The translations under genes were made by a program, and so were the position numbers. Below, piece by piece: positions 1 to 8,338 of a DNA stretch of 64,000 bases. Each line of letters opens with the position of its first letter. Positions within the stretch are counted from its first letter, which is position 1. Under the pieces are notes generated by a model that worked only from the letters and a program-made list of their open reading frames with translations, did not search any database and had not been told where the DNA came from. This DNA comes from Nocardioides soli. GTDB lineage: Bacteria; Actinomycetota; Actinomycetes; Propionibacteriales; Nocardioidaceae. Where the stretch lies: the NCBI RefSeq assembly GCF_014191495.1, contig NZ_JACHWR010000002.1, forward strand, positions 248,001 through 312,000, given 5' to 3'.

Positions 1-222
1 CTGAGCCCGGGCTTCCTCATCGGTCCAGACCACGACGTGATCCTCTGGGGCTTCACCGGCGGGATCATCGCCCGGCTGCTGGACTATCTGGACTGGTCGG
101 TCCCGTGGGACGAGTCGCGCGTGCGGGACCTGCCGGCGTACATGTTCAAGGGGCAGGAACGCCGCCGCGACGTCGACCTGCTCGACATCGACGACGACCA
201 GCGCCGCGGGGGTGCCCGGTGA
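1..222 (+). CDS. NUDIX CoA pyrophosphatase, C-terminal fragment
   Basis: Only the last 73 codons are in the window; the frame is open from base 1. The tail (ILWGFTGGIIARLLDYLDW, then a PWD motif) resembles the C-terminus of NUDIX CoA diphosphatases, which cleave CoA to 3',5'-ADP and phosphopantetheine. The NUDIX box itself lies outside the window, so the family call rests on this tail and on position: in M. tuberculosis the NUDIX gene Rv3672c directly precedes the marP gene Rv3671c. The stop codon TGA overlaps the GTG start of marP, so the two are translationally coupled. Confidence 0.7.
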   Translation: MSPGFLIGPDHDVILWGFTGGIIARLLDYLDWSVPWDESRVRDLPAYMFKGQERRRDVDLLDIDDDQRRGGAR

Positions 223-1394
223 ACCTGCTCGACTGGCTGCTCGTCGTCCTGGTCCTCGCCTACGCGCTGTCCGGCTACTGGCAGGGCTTCGTCACCGGCG
301 CGTTCGCGACGGCGGGGTTGCTGTTCGGCGGTCTCTTCGGCGTCTGGCTTGCCCCGACCGCGCTCGGCGACGCCGACCCCTCGATGCTGGTCTCGCTCGG
401 CGCGCTCTTCATCGTGATTCTGGCGGCGTCGCTGGGCCAGGCGCTGTTCCAGTTCGTCGGGTCGCGGATCCGCGACCGGATCACCTGGCAGCCGGCCCGC
501 GCGGTCGACGCGGTCGGCGGGGCGCTGCTCAGCGCGGTCGCCGTCCTGCTGGTGGCGTGGGCGCTCGGCGTCGCGATCTCCGGGTCCCGGATCAGCGGCG
601 TGACGCCGCTGGTGCGGGAGTCCACGGTGCTCTCGAGCGTCGACGGCGTGCTGCCCAACAGCGCCGACGGGGCGCTCCAGGCGTTCAACAACGTCGTCGG
701 CACCACCTTCTTCCCGCGCTACCTCGAGCCGTTCGCGCCCGAGCGCATCGTCGAGGTCGGGCCCGGGCCGCGGCGGCTGCTCCAGGACCCCGACGTCGAG
801 CGCGCGGCCGTCAGCGTCGCGAAGATCCGCGGCACCAACGACTGCGGTCGCGGTGTCGAGGGCTCCGGCTTCCTCTACGCACAGAACCGGCTGATGACCA
901 ACGCCCACGTGGTCGCCGGCGTCGACGAGCCCGAGGTCGTGGTCGGCGACACGACGCTGCCGGCGTCGGTCGTCTACTACAACCCCGACGTCGACGTGGC
1001 CGTACTCGCCTACGACAGCGGCGACACCGACCTGCTCGAGTTCGACCAGTCCGCGGGCGCCGGCGACGGCGTGGCCGTGCTCGGCTACCCCGAGGACGGC
1101 CCGTACGACGTACAGCCGGCGCGGATCCGGTCGCAGCAGCGGCTGCGCTCGCCCGACATCTACGGCCGCGGCACGGTGATCCGCGACGTCTACTCGCTGC
1201 GCGGGCTGATCCGCCCCGGCAACTCCGGCGGCCCGATCGTGTCGTCGCGCGGCGACGTCGTGGGCGTGGTGTTCGCGGCGTCGGTCAACGACCACGACAC
1301 GGGCTACGCGCTGACCGCCGAGCAGGTCGCCGAGGCGGCCGGTGCGGGCCTGCGCAGCTCCGACGTCGTCGACACGGGCGACTGCGCCGGGTGA
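219..1394 (+). CDS. marP: MarP-type membrane-anchored periplasmic serine protease
   Basis: A 391-residue protein with four hydrophobic N-terminal segments (CvpA-like, about residues 5-120) and a C-terminal trypsin-like domain. The triad is visible: His230 in TNAHVVAG, Asp259 in NPDVDVAVL and Ser336 in GNSGGP. Cys209 and Cys389 match the disulfide pair known in M. tuberculosis MarP (Rv3671c). That protein is needed for acid resistance and acts on the RipA peptidoglycan hydrolase; the same role here is inference. The GTG start overlaps the upstream TGA and gives a protein of MarP length (397 residues in M. tuberculosis), while the longer open frame upstream lacks membrane-protein character. Confidence 0.93.
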   Translation: MNLLDWLLVVLVLAYALSGYWQGFVTGAFATAGLLFGGLFGVWLAPTALGDADPSMLVSLGALFIVILAASLGQALFQFVGSRIRDRITWQPARAVDAVGGALLSAVAVLLVAWALGVAISGSRISGVTPLVRESTVLSSVDGVLPNSADGALQAFNNVVGTTFFPRYLEPFAPERIVEVGPGPRRLLQDPDVERAAVSVAKIRGTNDCGRGVEGSGFLYAQNRLMTNAHVVAGVDEPEVVVGDTTLPASVVYYNPDVDVAVLAYDSGDTDLLEFDQSAGAGDGVAVLGYPEDGPYDVQPARIRSQQRLRSPDIYGRGTVIRDVYSLRGLIRPGNSGGPIVSSRGDVVGVVFAASVNDHDTGYALTAEQVAEAAGAGLRSSDVVDTGDCAG

Positions 1395-1435
1395 CGTCGC
1401 GAAGCGGCGGCACCCGTGGCGCAGGAGGATTGCCC

Positions 1436-1490
1436 TTCGAGACGCCTCGTCCCTCGGCTCCTCAGGAGCCGCAGCGACCTCGCGTCGAAA
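1436..1490. repeat. Possible relic of a dispersed palindromic repeat
   Basis: The 128-bp gap between the convergent marP and holin-like genes contains a CGAGACGCC block and an 8-bp perfect inverted repeat with a 1-nt loop (1455-1471). It resembles the CGAGACGCGCC block near 13855. The hairpin could act as a weak bidirectional terminator. Membership of the same repeat family is tentative. Confidence 0.35.
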
Positions 1491-1522
1491 TCCAGTGAGC
1501 CGAGAAGCAGGGCTGGGGCTGG

Positions 1523-1942
1523 CTAGGCCTGGCCCTTCAGCGCCTTGGGGATCTCGCGGCCCTGCTCGATCGCCCGCTCGGGGGCGCGGACCTTCTTCAC
1601 CTGGCGCACGCCGATGAAGACCATCAGCGCGGCGACGAGCAGGTAGAAGCCGAACACGATCAGGAACGCCCAGTGCAGCGCGAGCCCGTCGCCGTTCCAG
1701 TTGATGAAGTAGGCGATCGAGACCGACAGCATGATGATCGCGAGCACCAGCAGGAACGCGGCGCCGAGGAACAGGCCGATGCCGGTGCCGCCGGCGCGGA
1801 CGCTCACCTTGAGCTCCGACTTGGCGAGCTGGATCTCCTTCTGGATCAGCGTGGAGATGTCCTGGGTGGCGTCGTGGACCAGCCGGCCGATCGTGGGGTC
1901 CTCCGCAGCCGAAGGGGCTGCCTGGACGTCGTTGCTCGCCAT
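1523..1942 (-). CDS. Actinobacterial holin-X-like membrane protein (phage_holin superfamily III)
   Basis: A 139-residue protein. An N-terminal amphipathic region (about 15-50: GRLVHDATQDISTLIQKE and on) is followed by two transmembrane helices (about 58-82 and 92-113) and a basic tail. This architecture matches the Act-Hol-III family found in actinobacterial core genomes, usually near nhaA and acs. No other phage genes are nearby, so it is probably a housekeeping envelope protein, not a lysis holin. ATG at 1942 is preferred; an in-frame GTG three codons upstream is possible. Confidence 0.8.
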   Translation of the reverse strand: MASNDVQAAPSAAEDPTIGRLVHDATQDISTLIQKEIQLAKSELKVSVRAGGTGIGLFLGAAFLLVLAIIMLSVSIAYFINWNGDGLALHWAFLIVFGFYLLVAALMVFIGVRQVKKVRAPERAIEQGREIPKALKGQA

Positions 1943-1963
1943 GCTCGTCACCCTACAGAATCC

Positions 1964-3271
1964 CTACTCCCGCTGGTCGTCCCGCTGGTAGACGTCGGGT
2001 ACCCCGTCGCGGTCGTCGTCACGCTCCTCGATCTCCTGCAGCCGCCGGTAGACGCGGTTGCGGGCCCGCAGCACGACCGCTGCCAGCGCGGTCGCGACGA
2101 GCGAGCCGACGAGTACGCCGACCTTGGCGTGGTCGTCGGCGACGGTGCCCGAGCCGAAGGCGAGCTCGCCGATCAGCAGCGAGACGGTGAACCCGATGCC
2201 GGCGAGCATCGCCATGCCGACGACGTCGACCCAGCTGAGCTCGTCGTCGAGGTCGGCCCGGGTGAATCTGGCCAGCAGCCAGGTGGACCCGGTGATGCCG
2301 ACGGTCTTGCCGACCACGAGGCCGCAGACGATGCCGAGCGCGATCCGGTCGGTCAGCGAGGCGGCGAGACCGTCCAGCCCGCCGACGTACACGCCGGCCG
2401 CGAAGAACGCGAAGACCGGCACCGCGACGCCCGCCGAGATCGGGCGGATCAGGTGCTCGAGGTGCTCGGCGAGTCCGGGCCCGTCGCTGCCGTCGGCGCG
2501 GCGCACCGGCACGGTGAACGCCAGCACGACGCCGGCGACCGTGGCGTGCACCCCGGAGGCGTGCACGAGCGTCCACGCGGTCAGGGCGAGCGGCAGCAGC
2601 AGCCACCAGCGGTGGACGCGGCGCTGCACCAGGATCCCGAAGGCGAGGATCGGCACCGCGGCGAGCAGGAGGTACGGCAGCTGCAGCGAGTCGGTGTAGA
2701 AGACCGCGATGATCGTGATCGCGAGCAGGTCGTCGACCACGGCGAGCGTCAGCAGGAAGGTGCGCAGGCCGCTGGGCAGGTGGGTGCTGATCACCGCCAG
2801 GATCGCGACCGCGAAGGCGATGTCGGTCGCCGTCGGGATCGCCCAGCCGACCAGGTCGTCGGTGCCGAGGTTCCACAGCACGAAGACGACCGCGGGGGCC
2901 GCCATGCCGCCGACCGCCGCCATCACCGGCAGGGCGGCACGCCGCGGGTCGCGCAGGTCGCCCGCGACGAACTCGCGTTTGAGCTCCAGGCCGGCCACGA
3001 AGAAGAAGATCGCCAGCAGCCCGTCGGCCGCCCACCCGCCGATGGTGAGGTCGAGGTGCAGTGCGTCCGGCCCGACCACCCGGTCGCGGATCGCGAAGTA
3101 CGCGTCGTGCCACGGGCTGTTCGCCCAGACCAGCGCGACCGCGGCGGCGGCGATCAGCAGCAGGCCGCCGGTCGTCTCCGCGCGCAGGATGTCGGCGGCC
3201 CGCGACGACTCCAGCCATGAACCGCGCGCGAACAGCCTCGGCGTACGTCGGGTGTCGGCGGATCGGGTCAC
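1964..3271 (-). CDS. nhaA: Na+/H+ antiporter NhaA
   Basis: A 435-residue multi-pass membrane protein with the NhaA signatures: Asp150 in PTATDIAFA and the ion-binding pair Asp180-Asp181 in AVVDDLLAI, equivalent to E. coli D133, D163 and D164. It exchanges cytoplasmic Na+ for external protons and serves pH and salt homeostasis. A charged hydrophilic tail rich in Asp, Glu and Arg ends the protein. It starts with GTG. It lies downstream of acs on the same strand, but a strong hairpin block separates them, so it is probably transcribed on its own. Confidence 0.96.
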   Translation of the reverse strand: MTRSADTRRTPRLFARGSWLESSRAADILRAETTGGLLLIAAAAVALVWANSPWHDAYFAIRDRVVGPDALHLDLTIGGWAADGLLAIFFFVAGLELKREFVAGDLRDPRRAALPVMAAVGGMAAPAVVFVLWNLGTDDLVGWAIPTATDIAFAVAILAVISTHLPSGLRTFLLTLAVVDDLLAITIIAVFYTDSLQLPYLLLAAVPILAFGILVQRRVHRWWLLLPLALTAWTLVHASGVHATVAGVVLAFTVPVRRADGSDGPGLAEHLEHLIRPISAGVAVPVFAFFAAGVYVGGLDGLAASLTDRIALGIVCGLVVGKTVGITGSTWLLARFTRADLDDELSWVDVVGMAMLAGIGFTVSLLIGELAFGSGTVADDHAKVGVLVGSLVATALAAVVLRARNRVYRRLQEIEERDDDRDGVPDVYQRDDQRE

Positions 3272-3342
3272 GGTGCTCCTCGGGGTCGGTCGGGCTCGAC
3301 TGCCGACCAGACTTCCCGGCGCACCACGGACAGTCTACAAAT

Positions 3343-3416
3343 GCCGAGTCGGCGCCAGTTCACCATGTCCGGGGTGAACTGGCGCCGACTCGCGGGTGAA
3401 CTGGCGCCGACTCGGC
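3343..3416 (-). terminator. Hairpin block downstream of acs made of three copies of one ~20-nt unit
   Basis: Bases 3343-3364 and 3395-3416 are perfect 22-nt inverted repeats. A third copy (3373-3392, 20 nt) sits between them in the orientation of the right arm, so two alternative stems can form. Each arm contains the palindrome GGCGCC. The block begins one base after the acs stop codon in the direction of acs transcription, as expected for an intrinsic terminator without a T-run, which is common in actinobacteria. The duplicated arm is unusual. Confidence 0.7.
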
Positions 3417-5429
3417 CTAGTCCTCCTTGCCGGAGTCGAGGCCCTGGGAGATCAGGTCCATGACCGAGGAGTCGGCGAGGGTGGTGACGTCGCCGACCTC
3501 GCGGTTCTCGGCGACGTCGCGGAGCAGGCGGCGCATGATCTTGCCCGAGCGGGTCTTGGGCAGCTCGGGGACGATCATGATCTGGCGCGGGGTGGCGATC
3601 GGGCCGATCTCCTTGCGGACGTGCTGGCGCAGCTCCTTGACGATGTCGTCGCCGCCGTCGCCCGCGTCCTCACGCAGGATCACGAACGCGCAGACGGCCT
3701 GCCCGGTGTCGGCGTCCTTGGCGCCGACGACGGCGGCCTCGGCGACCTTGGGGTGGGAGACCAGGGCGGACTCGATCTCGGTGGTGGAGAGGCGGTGGCC
3801 GGAGACGTTCATGACGTCGTCGACCCGGCCGAGCACCCAGATGTCGCCGTCGTCGTCCTTCTTGGCGCCGTCGCCGGCGAAGTAGAAGCCCTCCTGGGCG
3901 AAGCGCGACCAGTAGGTGTCCCGGAAGCGCTCGTCGTCGCCCCAGATCGTGCGCAGCATGGCCGGCCACGGCTGGGTGAGCACGAGGTAGCCGCCGGACC
4001 CGTTCGGCACCGGCTCGCCGGCCTCGTTGACGACCTCCGCGGAGACGCCCGGGATCGAGGTCATCGCCGAGCCCGGCTTGCCGGCGGTCACTCCGGGCAG
4101 CGGGCTGATCATGATCATCCCGGTCTCGGTCTGCCACCACGTGTCGACGACCGGGGTGCGGTCGCCGCCGATGACGTGGCGGTACCAGACGTAGGCCTCG
4201 GGGTTGATCGGCTCACCGACCGAGCCGAGGATCCGCAGCGAGGACATGTCGTACTTGTCCGGGATCTCGCGGCCCTGCTTCATGAACGAGCGGATCGCGG
4301 TGGGCGCGGTGTAGAAGATCGTGACCTGGTAGTCCTGGATGATCTTCCACCAGCGGCCCCGCTCGGGGCTGTCGGGCGTGCCTTCGTACATCACCTGGGT
4401 CGCGCCGTTCGCGAGCGGGCCGTAGACCAGGTAGGAGTGGCCGGTCACCCAGCCGATGTCGGCCGAGCACCAGTAGACGTCGGTCTCGGGCTTGAGGTCG
4501 AAGACCGCCCAGTGCGTGTACGCCGCGCCGGTCAGGTAGCCGCCGGTCGTGTGCAGGATGCCCTTCGGCTTGCCGGTGGTGCCCGAGGTGTACATCACGT
4601 AGAGCGGGTGCTCGGAGTCGAACGCCTCCGGCGTGTGCTGGGGCGAGGCGGAGTCGACCACGTCGTGCCACCACACGTCGACCGCGTCGTCCCACCCTCC
4701 GTCGCCGAGGTCCTGGCCGGTACGGCGTACCACCACGACCTTCTCGACGACGTGTCCGTTCTGGGAGGTCTTCGTGCGGGCCTCGTCGACCGCCGGCTTC
4801 AGCGCGGAGGGCGCGCCGCGCCGGTAGCCGCCGTCGGAGGTGATCACGACCTTCGCCTGGCAGTCCTCGAGCCGCGAGGCCAGCGCGTCGGCCGAGAAGC
4901 CGCCGAAGACCACGGTGTGGGGCGCCCCGATGCGGGCGCAGGCCAGCATCGCGACGACGGCCTCGGGGATCATCGGCAGGTAGATCGCGACCCGGTCGCC
5001 GGTCCGCACCCCGAGCTCGGTCAGCGCGTTCGCGGCCCGGCAGACCTCGTCCTGCAGCTGGGCGTAGGTGATGTCCCGGCTATCCGCATTTCCTTGGCTG
5101 TCGACCGGCTCGCCGACCCAGTGGATCGCGACCCGGTCGCCGCGGCCCGCCTCGACGTGCCGGTCGACGCAGTTGTACGCCGCATTCAGCCGGCCGCCGA
5201 CGTACCACTTCGCGAACGGCGCGTCGTCCCAGTCGAGGACCCGGTCCCACTTCTGCGACCAGTCGAGCCGCTCGGCCTGCTCGGCCCAGAACCCCTCCGG
5301 ATCGCGTCGCGCCCGCTCGTAGGCCTCGGCCTTCACGTTGGCGTGCTCGGCGATCGCTGCCGGCGGCTCGAACCGACGCTCCTCCTTGAGCAGGTTGGCC
5401 AGCGTCTCGTCGGTGGTCTCTTCGCTCAC
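3417..5429 (-). CDS. acs: Acetyl-CoA synthetase (AMP-forming)
   Basis: A 670-residue enzyme that makes acetyl-CoA from acetate, ATP and CoA via acetyl-AMP. The N-terminal ACS domain is followed by the AMP-binding core with the P-loop YTSGTTGKPKG, and the C-terminal lid carries TRSGKIMRR; its lysine (Lys630) is the residue acetylated in regulated Acs enzymes. GTG at 5429 is chosen because GGAGAG lies just upstream; a GTG 11 codons earlier has a poorer site. The DUF485 and ActP genes next to it, on the same strand, supply acetate import. Confidence 0.96.
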   Translation of the reverse strand: MSEETTDETLANLLKEERRFEPPAAIAEHANVKAEAYERARRDPEGFWAEQAERLDWSQKWDRVLDWDDAPFAKWYVGGRLNAAYNCVDRHVEAGRGDRVAIHWVGEPVDSQGNADSRDITYAQLQDEVCRAANALTELGVRTGDRVAIYLPMIPEAVVAMLACARIGAPHTVVFGGFSADALASRLEDCQAKVVITSDGGYRRGAPSALKPAVDEARTKTSQNGHVVEKVVVVRRTGQDLGDGGWDDAVDVWWHDVVDSASPQHTPEAFDSEHPLYVMYTSGTTGKPKGILHTTGGYLTGAAYTHWAVFDLKPETDVYWCSADIGWVTGHSYLVYGPLANGATQVMYEGTPDSPERGRWWKIIQDYQVTIFYTAPTAIRSFMKQGREIPDKYDMSSLRILGSVGEPINPEAYVWYRHVIGGDRTPVVDTWWQTETGMIMISPLPGVTAGKPGSAMTSIPGVSAEVVNEAGEPVPNGSGGYLVLTQPWPAMLRTIWGDDERFRDTYWSRFAQEGFYFAGDGAKKDDDGDIWVLGRVDDVMNVSGHRLSTTEIESALVSHPKVAEAAVVGAKDADTGQAVCAFVILREDAGDGGDDIVKELRQHVRKEIGPIATPRQIMIVPELPKTRSGKIMRRLLRDVAENREVGDVTTLADSSVMDLISQGLDSGKED

Positions 5430-5517
5430 GTTCTCTCCTGCAGACGTAGTGGTACTCGCCACATTAGGGCGTGTTCGGACGCCCGGCGACCGAGGGTCGC
5501 CGGGCGTCCGCAGGCGG

Positions 5518-7122
5518 TCAGTGCTGGACCGCCTGCTCAGCGCCCGCGCCGGTGAGTGCGCGGACCTCGAGCTCGGTGTACCGCGCGGCCGTGTCCGACT
5601 CGTGCGAGGTGATCGTGCCGAGCCAGCCGAGCAGGAACCCGATCGGGATCGAGATGATGCCCGGGTTGCTCAGCGGGAACCACTGCCAGTCGTGGTCGGT
5701 GAACAGCGCCGTCTCCGACCCCGAGACCACCGGCGAGAAGAACACCAGGCCCACGCTGGCGATCAGGCCGCCGTAGATGGCCCAGGTCGCGCCGCGGGTG
5801 TTGAACCGCCGCCAGAAGAGGTTGTAGATCAGCGACGGCAGGTTCGCCGAGGCGGCGACGGCGAAGGCGAGCGCCACCAGGAACGCGATGTTGAGCTTCT
5901 GCGCCGGGATCGCGAGCGCGATCGCGATGCCGCCGATCACGAACGCCGAGATCCGGGCCACCCGCACCTCGTCGCGCTCGCTGGCCTCCCCGCGGCGGAA
6001 GACCGTCGCATAGAGGTCGTGGGCGACCGAGGACGCCGAGGTCAGCGTCAGCCCGGCGACCACCGCGAGGATCGTCGCGAACGCCACGGCCGAGATCAGG
6101 GCGAGCAGCACCGCGCCGCCCGTCGTACCGTCCCCACCGCCGACGGCCTCGGCCAGGAGCGGGGAGGCCAGGTTGCCGCCCGAGGCGGCGACCTTGCTGC
6201 CCGCGCCGGTGTCGAGCAGCGCCGCGGCACCGAACCCCAGGGCCAGGGTCATCAGGTAGAACGCGCCGATCAGGCCGATCGCCCACAGCACGGAGGTGCG
6301 GGCGGCCTTCGCGGTCGGCACCGTGTAGAAGCGGATCAGGATGTGCGGCAGCCCGGCGGTGCCGAGGACCAGCGCCAAGCCGAGGCTGAGGAAGTCGATC
6401 TTCGACGTGGTGTCGATGCCGTACTTCAGTCCGGGCTGGAGGAAGGCGTCGCCCTTGCCGGTGTTCGCGGCCGCGGCGCCGAGCAGCTCGGAGATGTGGA
6501 AGTCGAACTTCGCCAGCACGAGGATCGTGATCAGGATCGTGCCGCCCATCAGCAGGATCGCCTTCACGATCTGCACCCAGGTGGTGCCCTTCATGCCCCC
6601 GACCGTGACGTAGAAGATCATCAGCAGGCCGACCAGGACGATCGTGATGTTCTTCGCGGCGTCGGAGTCCGCGCCGAGCAGCAGCGCCACCAGCGCACCG
6701 GCGCCGACCATCTGCGCCAGCAGGTAGAAGATCGAGACGACCACGGTGGAGGTCGCGGCCGCGGTGCGCACCGGGCGCTGCCGCATCCGATAGGCGAGCT
6801 GGTCGGCCATCGTGTAGCGACCGGAGTTGCGCAGCAGCTCGGCGACCAGCAGCAGCGCCACCAGCCAGGCGACCAGGAAGCCGATCGAGTACAGGAAGCC
6901 GTCGTACCCGTAGAGCGCGATCGCGCCGGAGATGCCGAGGAACGACGCGGCCGACATGTAGTCGCCCGAGATCGCCATGCCGTTCTGGAAGCCGGTGAAG
7001 CCCCGGCCGCCCGCGTAGAAGTCGGCGGCGCCCTTGGTCTGCCGGCTCGCCCAGAAGGTGATCGCGACCGTGACCAGGACGACCAGGACGAACAGGATCG
7101 TGGTGAGGCTGTCGGAGCTCAC
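5518..7122 (-). CDS. actP: Cation/acetate symporter, SSS family (ActP/MctC-like)
   Basis: A 534-residue sodium:solute symporter with about 13 transmembrane helices. Family signatures are FYAGGRGFTGFQNGMAISGD near the N-terminus and GTAGLPHILIRFYTV in the middle. Relatives take up acetate, propionate or pyruvate with a cation. The GTG start overlaps the stop of the DUF485 gene (GTGA), the usual yjcH-actP arrangement. acs lies 88 bp downstream, so uptake and activation of acetate are probably linked. Confidence 0.93.
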   Translation of the reverse strand: MSSDSLTTILFVLVVLVTVAITFWASRQTKGAADFYAGGRGFTGFQNGMAISGDYMSAASFLGISGAIALYGYDGFLYSIGFLVAWLVALLLVAELLRNSGRYTMADQLAYRMRQRPVRTAAATSTVVVSIFYLLAQMVGAGALVALLLGADSDAAKNITIVLVGLLMIFYVTVGGMKGTTWVQIVKAILLMGGTILITILVLAKFDFHISELLGAAAANTGKGDAFLQPGLKYGIDTTSKIDFLSLGLALVLGTAGLPHILIRFYTVPTAKAARTSVLWAIGLIGAFYLMTLALGFGAAALLDTGAGSKVAASGGNLASPLLAEAVGGGDGTTGGAVLLALISAVAFATILAVVAGLTLTSASSVAHDLYATVFRRGEASERDEVRVARISAFVIGGIAIALAIPAQKLNIAFLVALAFAVAASANLPSLIYNLFWRRFNTRGATWAIYGGLIASVGLVFFSPVVSGSETALFTDHDWQWFPLSNPGIISIPIGFLLGWLGTITSHESDTAARYTELEVRALTGAGAEQAVQH

Positions 7123-7475
7123 TGTGCGCCTCCCACGTGGTCGTTGTAGCGCCGCTCGAGGTCGCGCGCGATCGGGTCGGCGTTGCGGTTCATGAAGCGG
7201 GCGTAGAGCCAGGCGATGAGGAACGTGGTCGCGAACTGGAGCAGGCCGAAGACCAGGGCGACGTTGATGTTGCCGACGACCTTGGTGCTCATGAAGTCGG
7301 TGGCCCAGTTGCTCATCACGACGTAGAGCAGGTACCAGGCCAGGAAGGCGACGGTCGCCGGGAAGACGAAGCCGCGGTAGAGCGCGCGCAGCCGCGCGAA
7401 CTCCGGGAGGGCGTGCAGCTCGTCGTACACCGGATCGTGCCGGTGGGCATGATCGTGGGTCAGTGGCTCGGTCAC
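7119..7475 (-). CDS. DUF485 membrane protein, partner of ActP
   Basis: A 118-residue YjcH-type protein. A His-rich hydrophilic N-terminus (about 1-35) is followed by two transmembrane helices (about 36-58 and 68-94) and a short basic tail. DUF485 genes almost always precede actP-type symporters, and the 4-nt overlap with actP here fits that. Its biochemical role is unknown. The GTG at 7475, preceded by AGAAGGG, gives the family length; the open frame extends upstream without DUF485 character. Confidence 0.88.
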   Translation of the reverse strand: MTEPLTHDHAHRHDPVYDELHALPEFARLRALYRGFVFPATVAFLAWYLLYVVMSNWATDFMSTKVVGNINVALVFGLLQFATTFLIAWLYARFMNRNADPIARDLERRYNDHVGGAQ

Positions 7476-7641
7476 GGGGGCGCCCTTCTCGAGGGGATGG
7501 TGATCGTCGTCACCATGCCCACGAGCACCCGGGTCGGGCAGCGGTGCGAGCGGGATCCGCGCCGAGCGGCGACGTCGAAACGACGAGCGGTGCTCCTGGC
7601 GCGACGAGCGGATTTTCCGTCGCTCGGCGTCCGGCTCGCTC

Positions 7642-8292
7642 TCAGACCGGGTCCGGCTCCCCGGTCGGGTCGGCTGCTCCGGCGTCGATGAGGTGCGCAC
7701 CGCCGAGCGGGTCGCTCGACCAGCCGGTGACGGCCCAGCCGGTGCCCGGCGAGCCGTCGAGTACGACGGCGCCGGTGTTGCGCAGCCGCTGCTCGGGAGG
7801 ACCGCCGTGGCGGGCCGCGAAGGTGCGGATCGCCGCGCCGTGGCTGAACGCGACCACGGTGGCGTCGTCGGCGTGGCCGGTCGCGAGTGCGCGGACGGCG
7901 TCGTCGTACCGGCCGAAGAACGCGTGTCCGTCCTCCCCGTCCGGCATCGCGACGCCGAGGTCGCCGGCGATCCAGGACGTGACGGTCTCGGCGTACCGGT
8001 CGACGGACTCCGCGGCGGTGTGCATCTCGAGCGCGCCGGCGCCGATCTCCTCCAGACCCTCGCTGACCACGATCTCGATCCCGCGCGCCCGGGCGAGCGG
8101 GTCGGCGGTGAGCTGGGTCCGGACCAGCGGCGAGGCGTGCACGGCCGCGATCCGCGACGTGGTCAGCACGGCCGGGATCGCCGCCGCCTGCCGGTGGCCG
8201 AGCGGGGTGAGCGGCGCGCCCGGTCGAGCGGTGTCGAGCGCCCCGGTGACGTTGGACGGTGTCTCGCCGTGGCGGATCAGGATCAGGCGCAC
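7642..8292 (-). CDS. Histidine phosphatase family protein (phosphoglycerate mutase-like)
   Basis: A 216-residue protein of the branch-1 histidine phosphatase fold. The catalytic RHGE motif is at residues 7-10, a conserved ASPLVRTQLTA segment follows, and SHGAAIR supplies the second active-site histidine. The substrate cannot be told: the family includes phosphoglycerate mutases and broad phosphatases. It starts with GTG. The 166-bp gap to the DUF485 gene shows no clear motif. The gene may follow the symporter gene at 8339-9844 on the same strand (46 bp apart). Confidence 0.85.
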   Translation of the reverse strand: MRLILIRHGETPSNVTGALDTARPGAPLTPLGHRQAAAIPAVLTTSRIAAVHASPLVRTQLTADPLARARGIEIVVSEGLEEIGAGALEMHTAAESVDRYAETVTSWIAGDLGVAMPDGEDGHAFFGRYDDAVRALATGHADDATVVAFSHGAAIRTFAARHGGPPEQRLRNTGAVVLDGSPGTGWAVTGWSSDPLGGAHLIDAGAADPTGEPDPV

Positions 8293-8338
8293 ATCGGCAA
8301 GGCTAGGCGGTGTCGGAAATACAGCCGTGAGGCCGTGA

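Noticed and set aside
1523..1942. Prophage holin indicating a phage remnant
   Set aside because: No other phage genes nearby. The family is common in actinobacterial core genomes next to nhaA and acs.
3396..5555. Long open frame on the plus strand across acs (719 codons), and similar long frames opposite other genes (for example 84-1295 minus, 49963-52896 minus)
   Set aside because: They are antisense shadows of clear enzymes caused by high GC. Their translations are Arg/Ala/Asp-rich without domains and lack ribosome sites.
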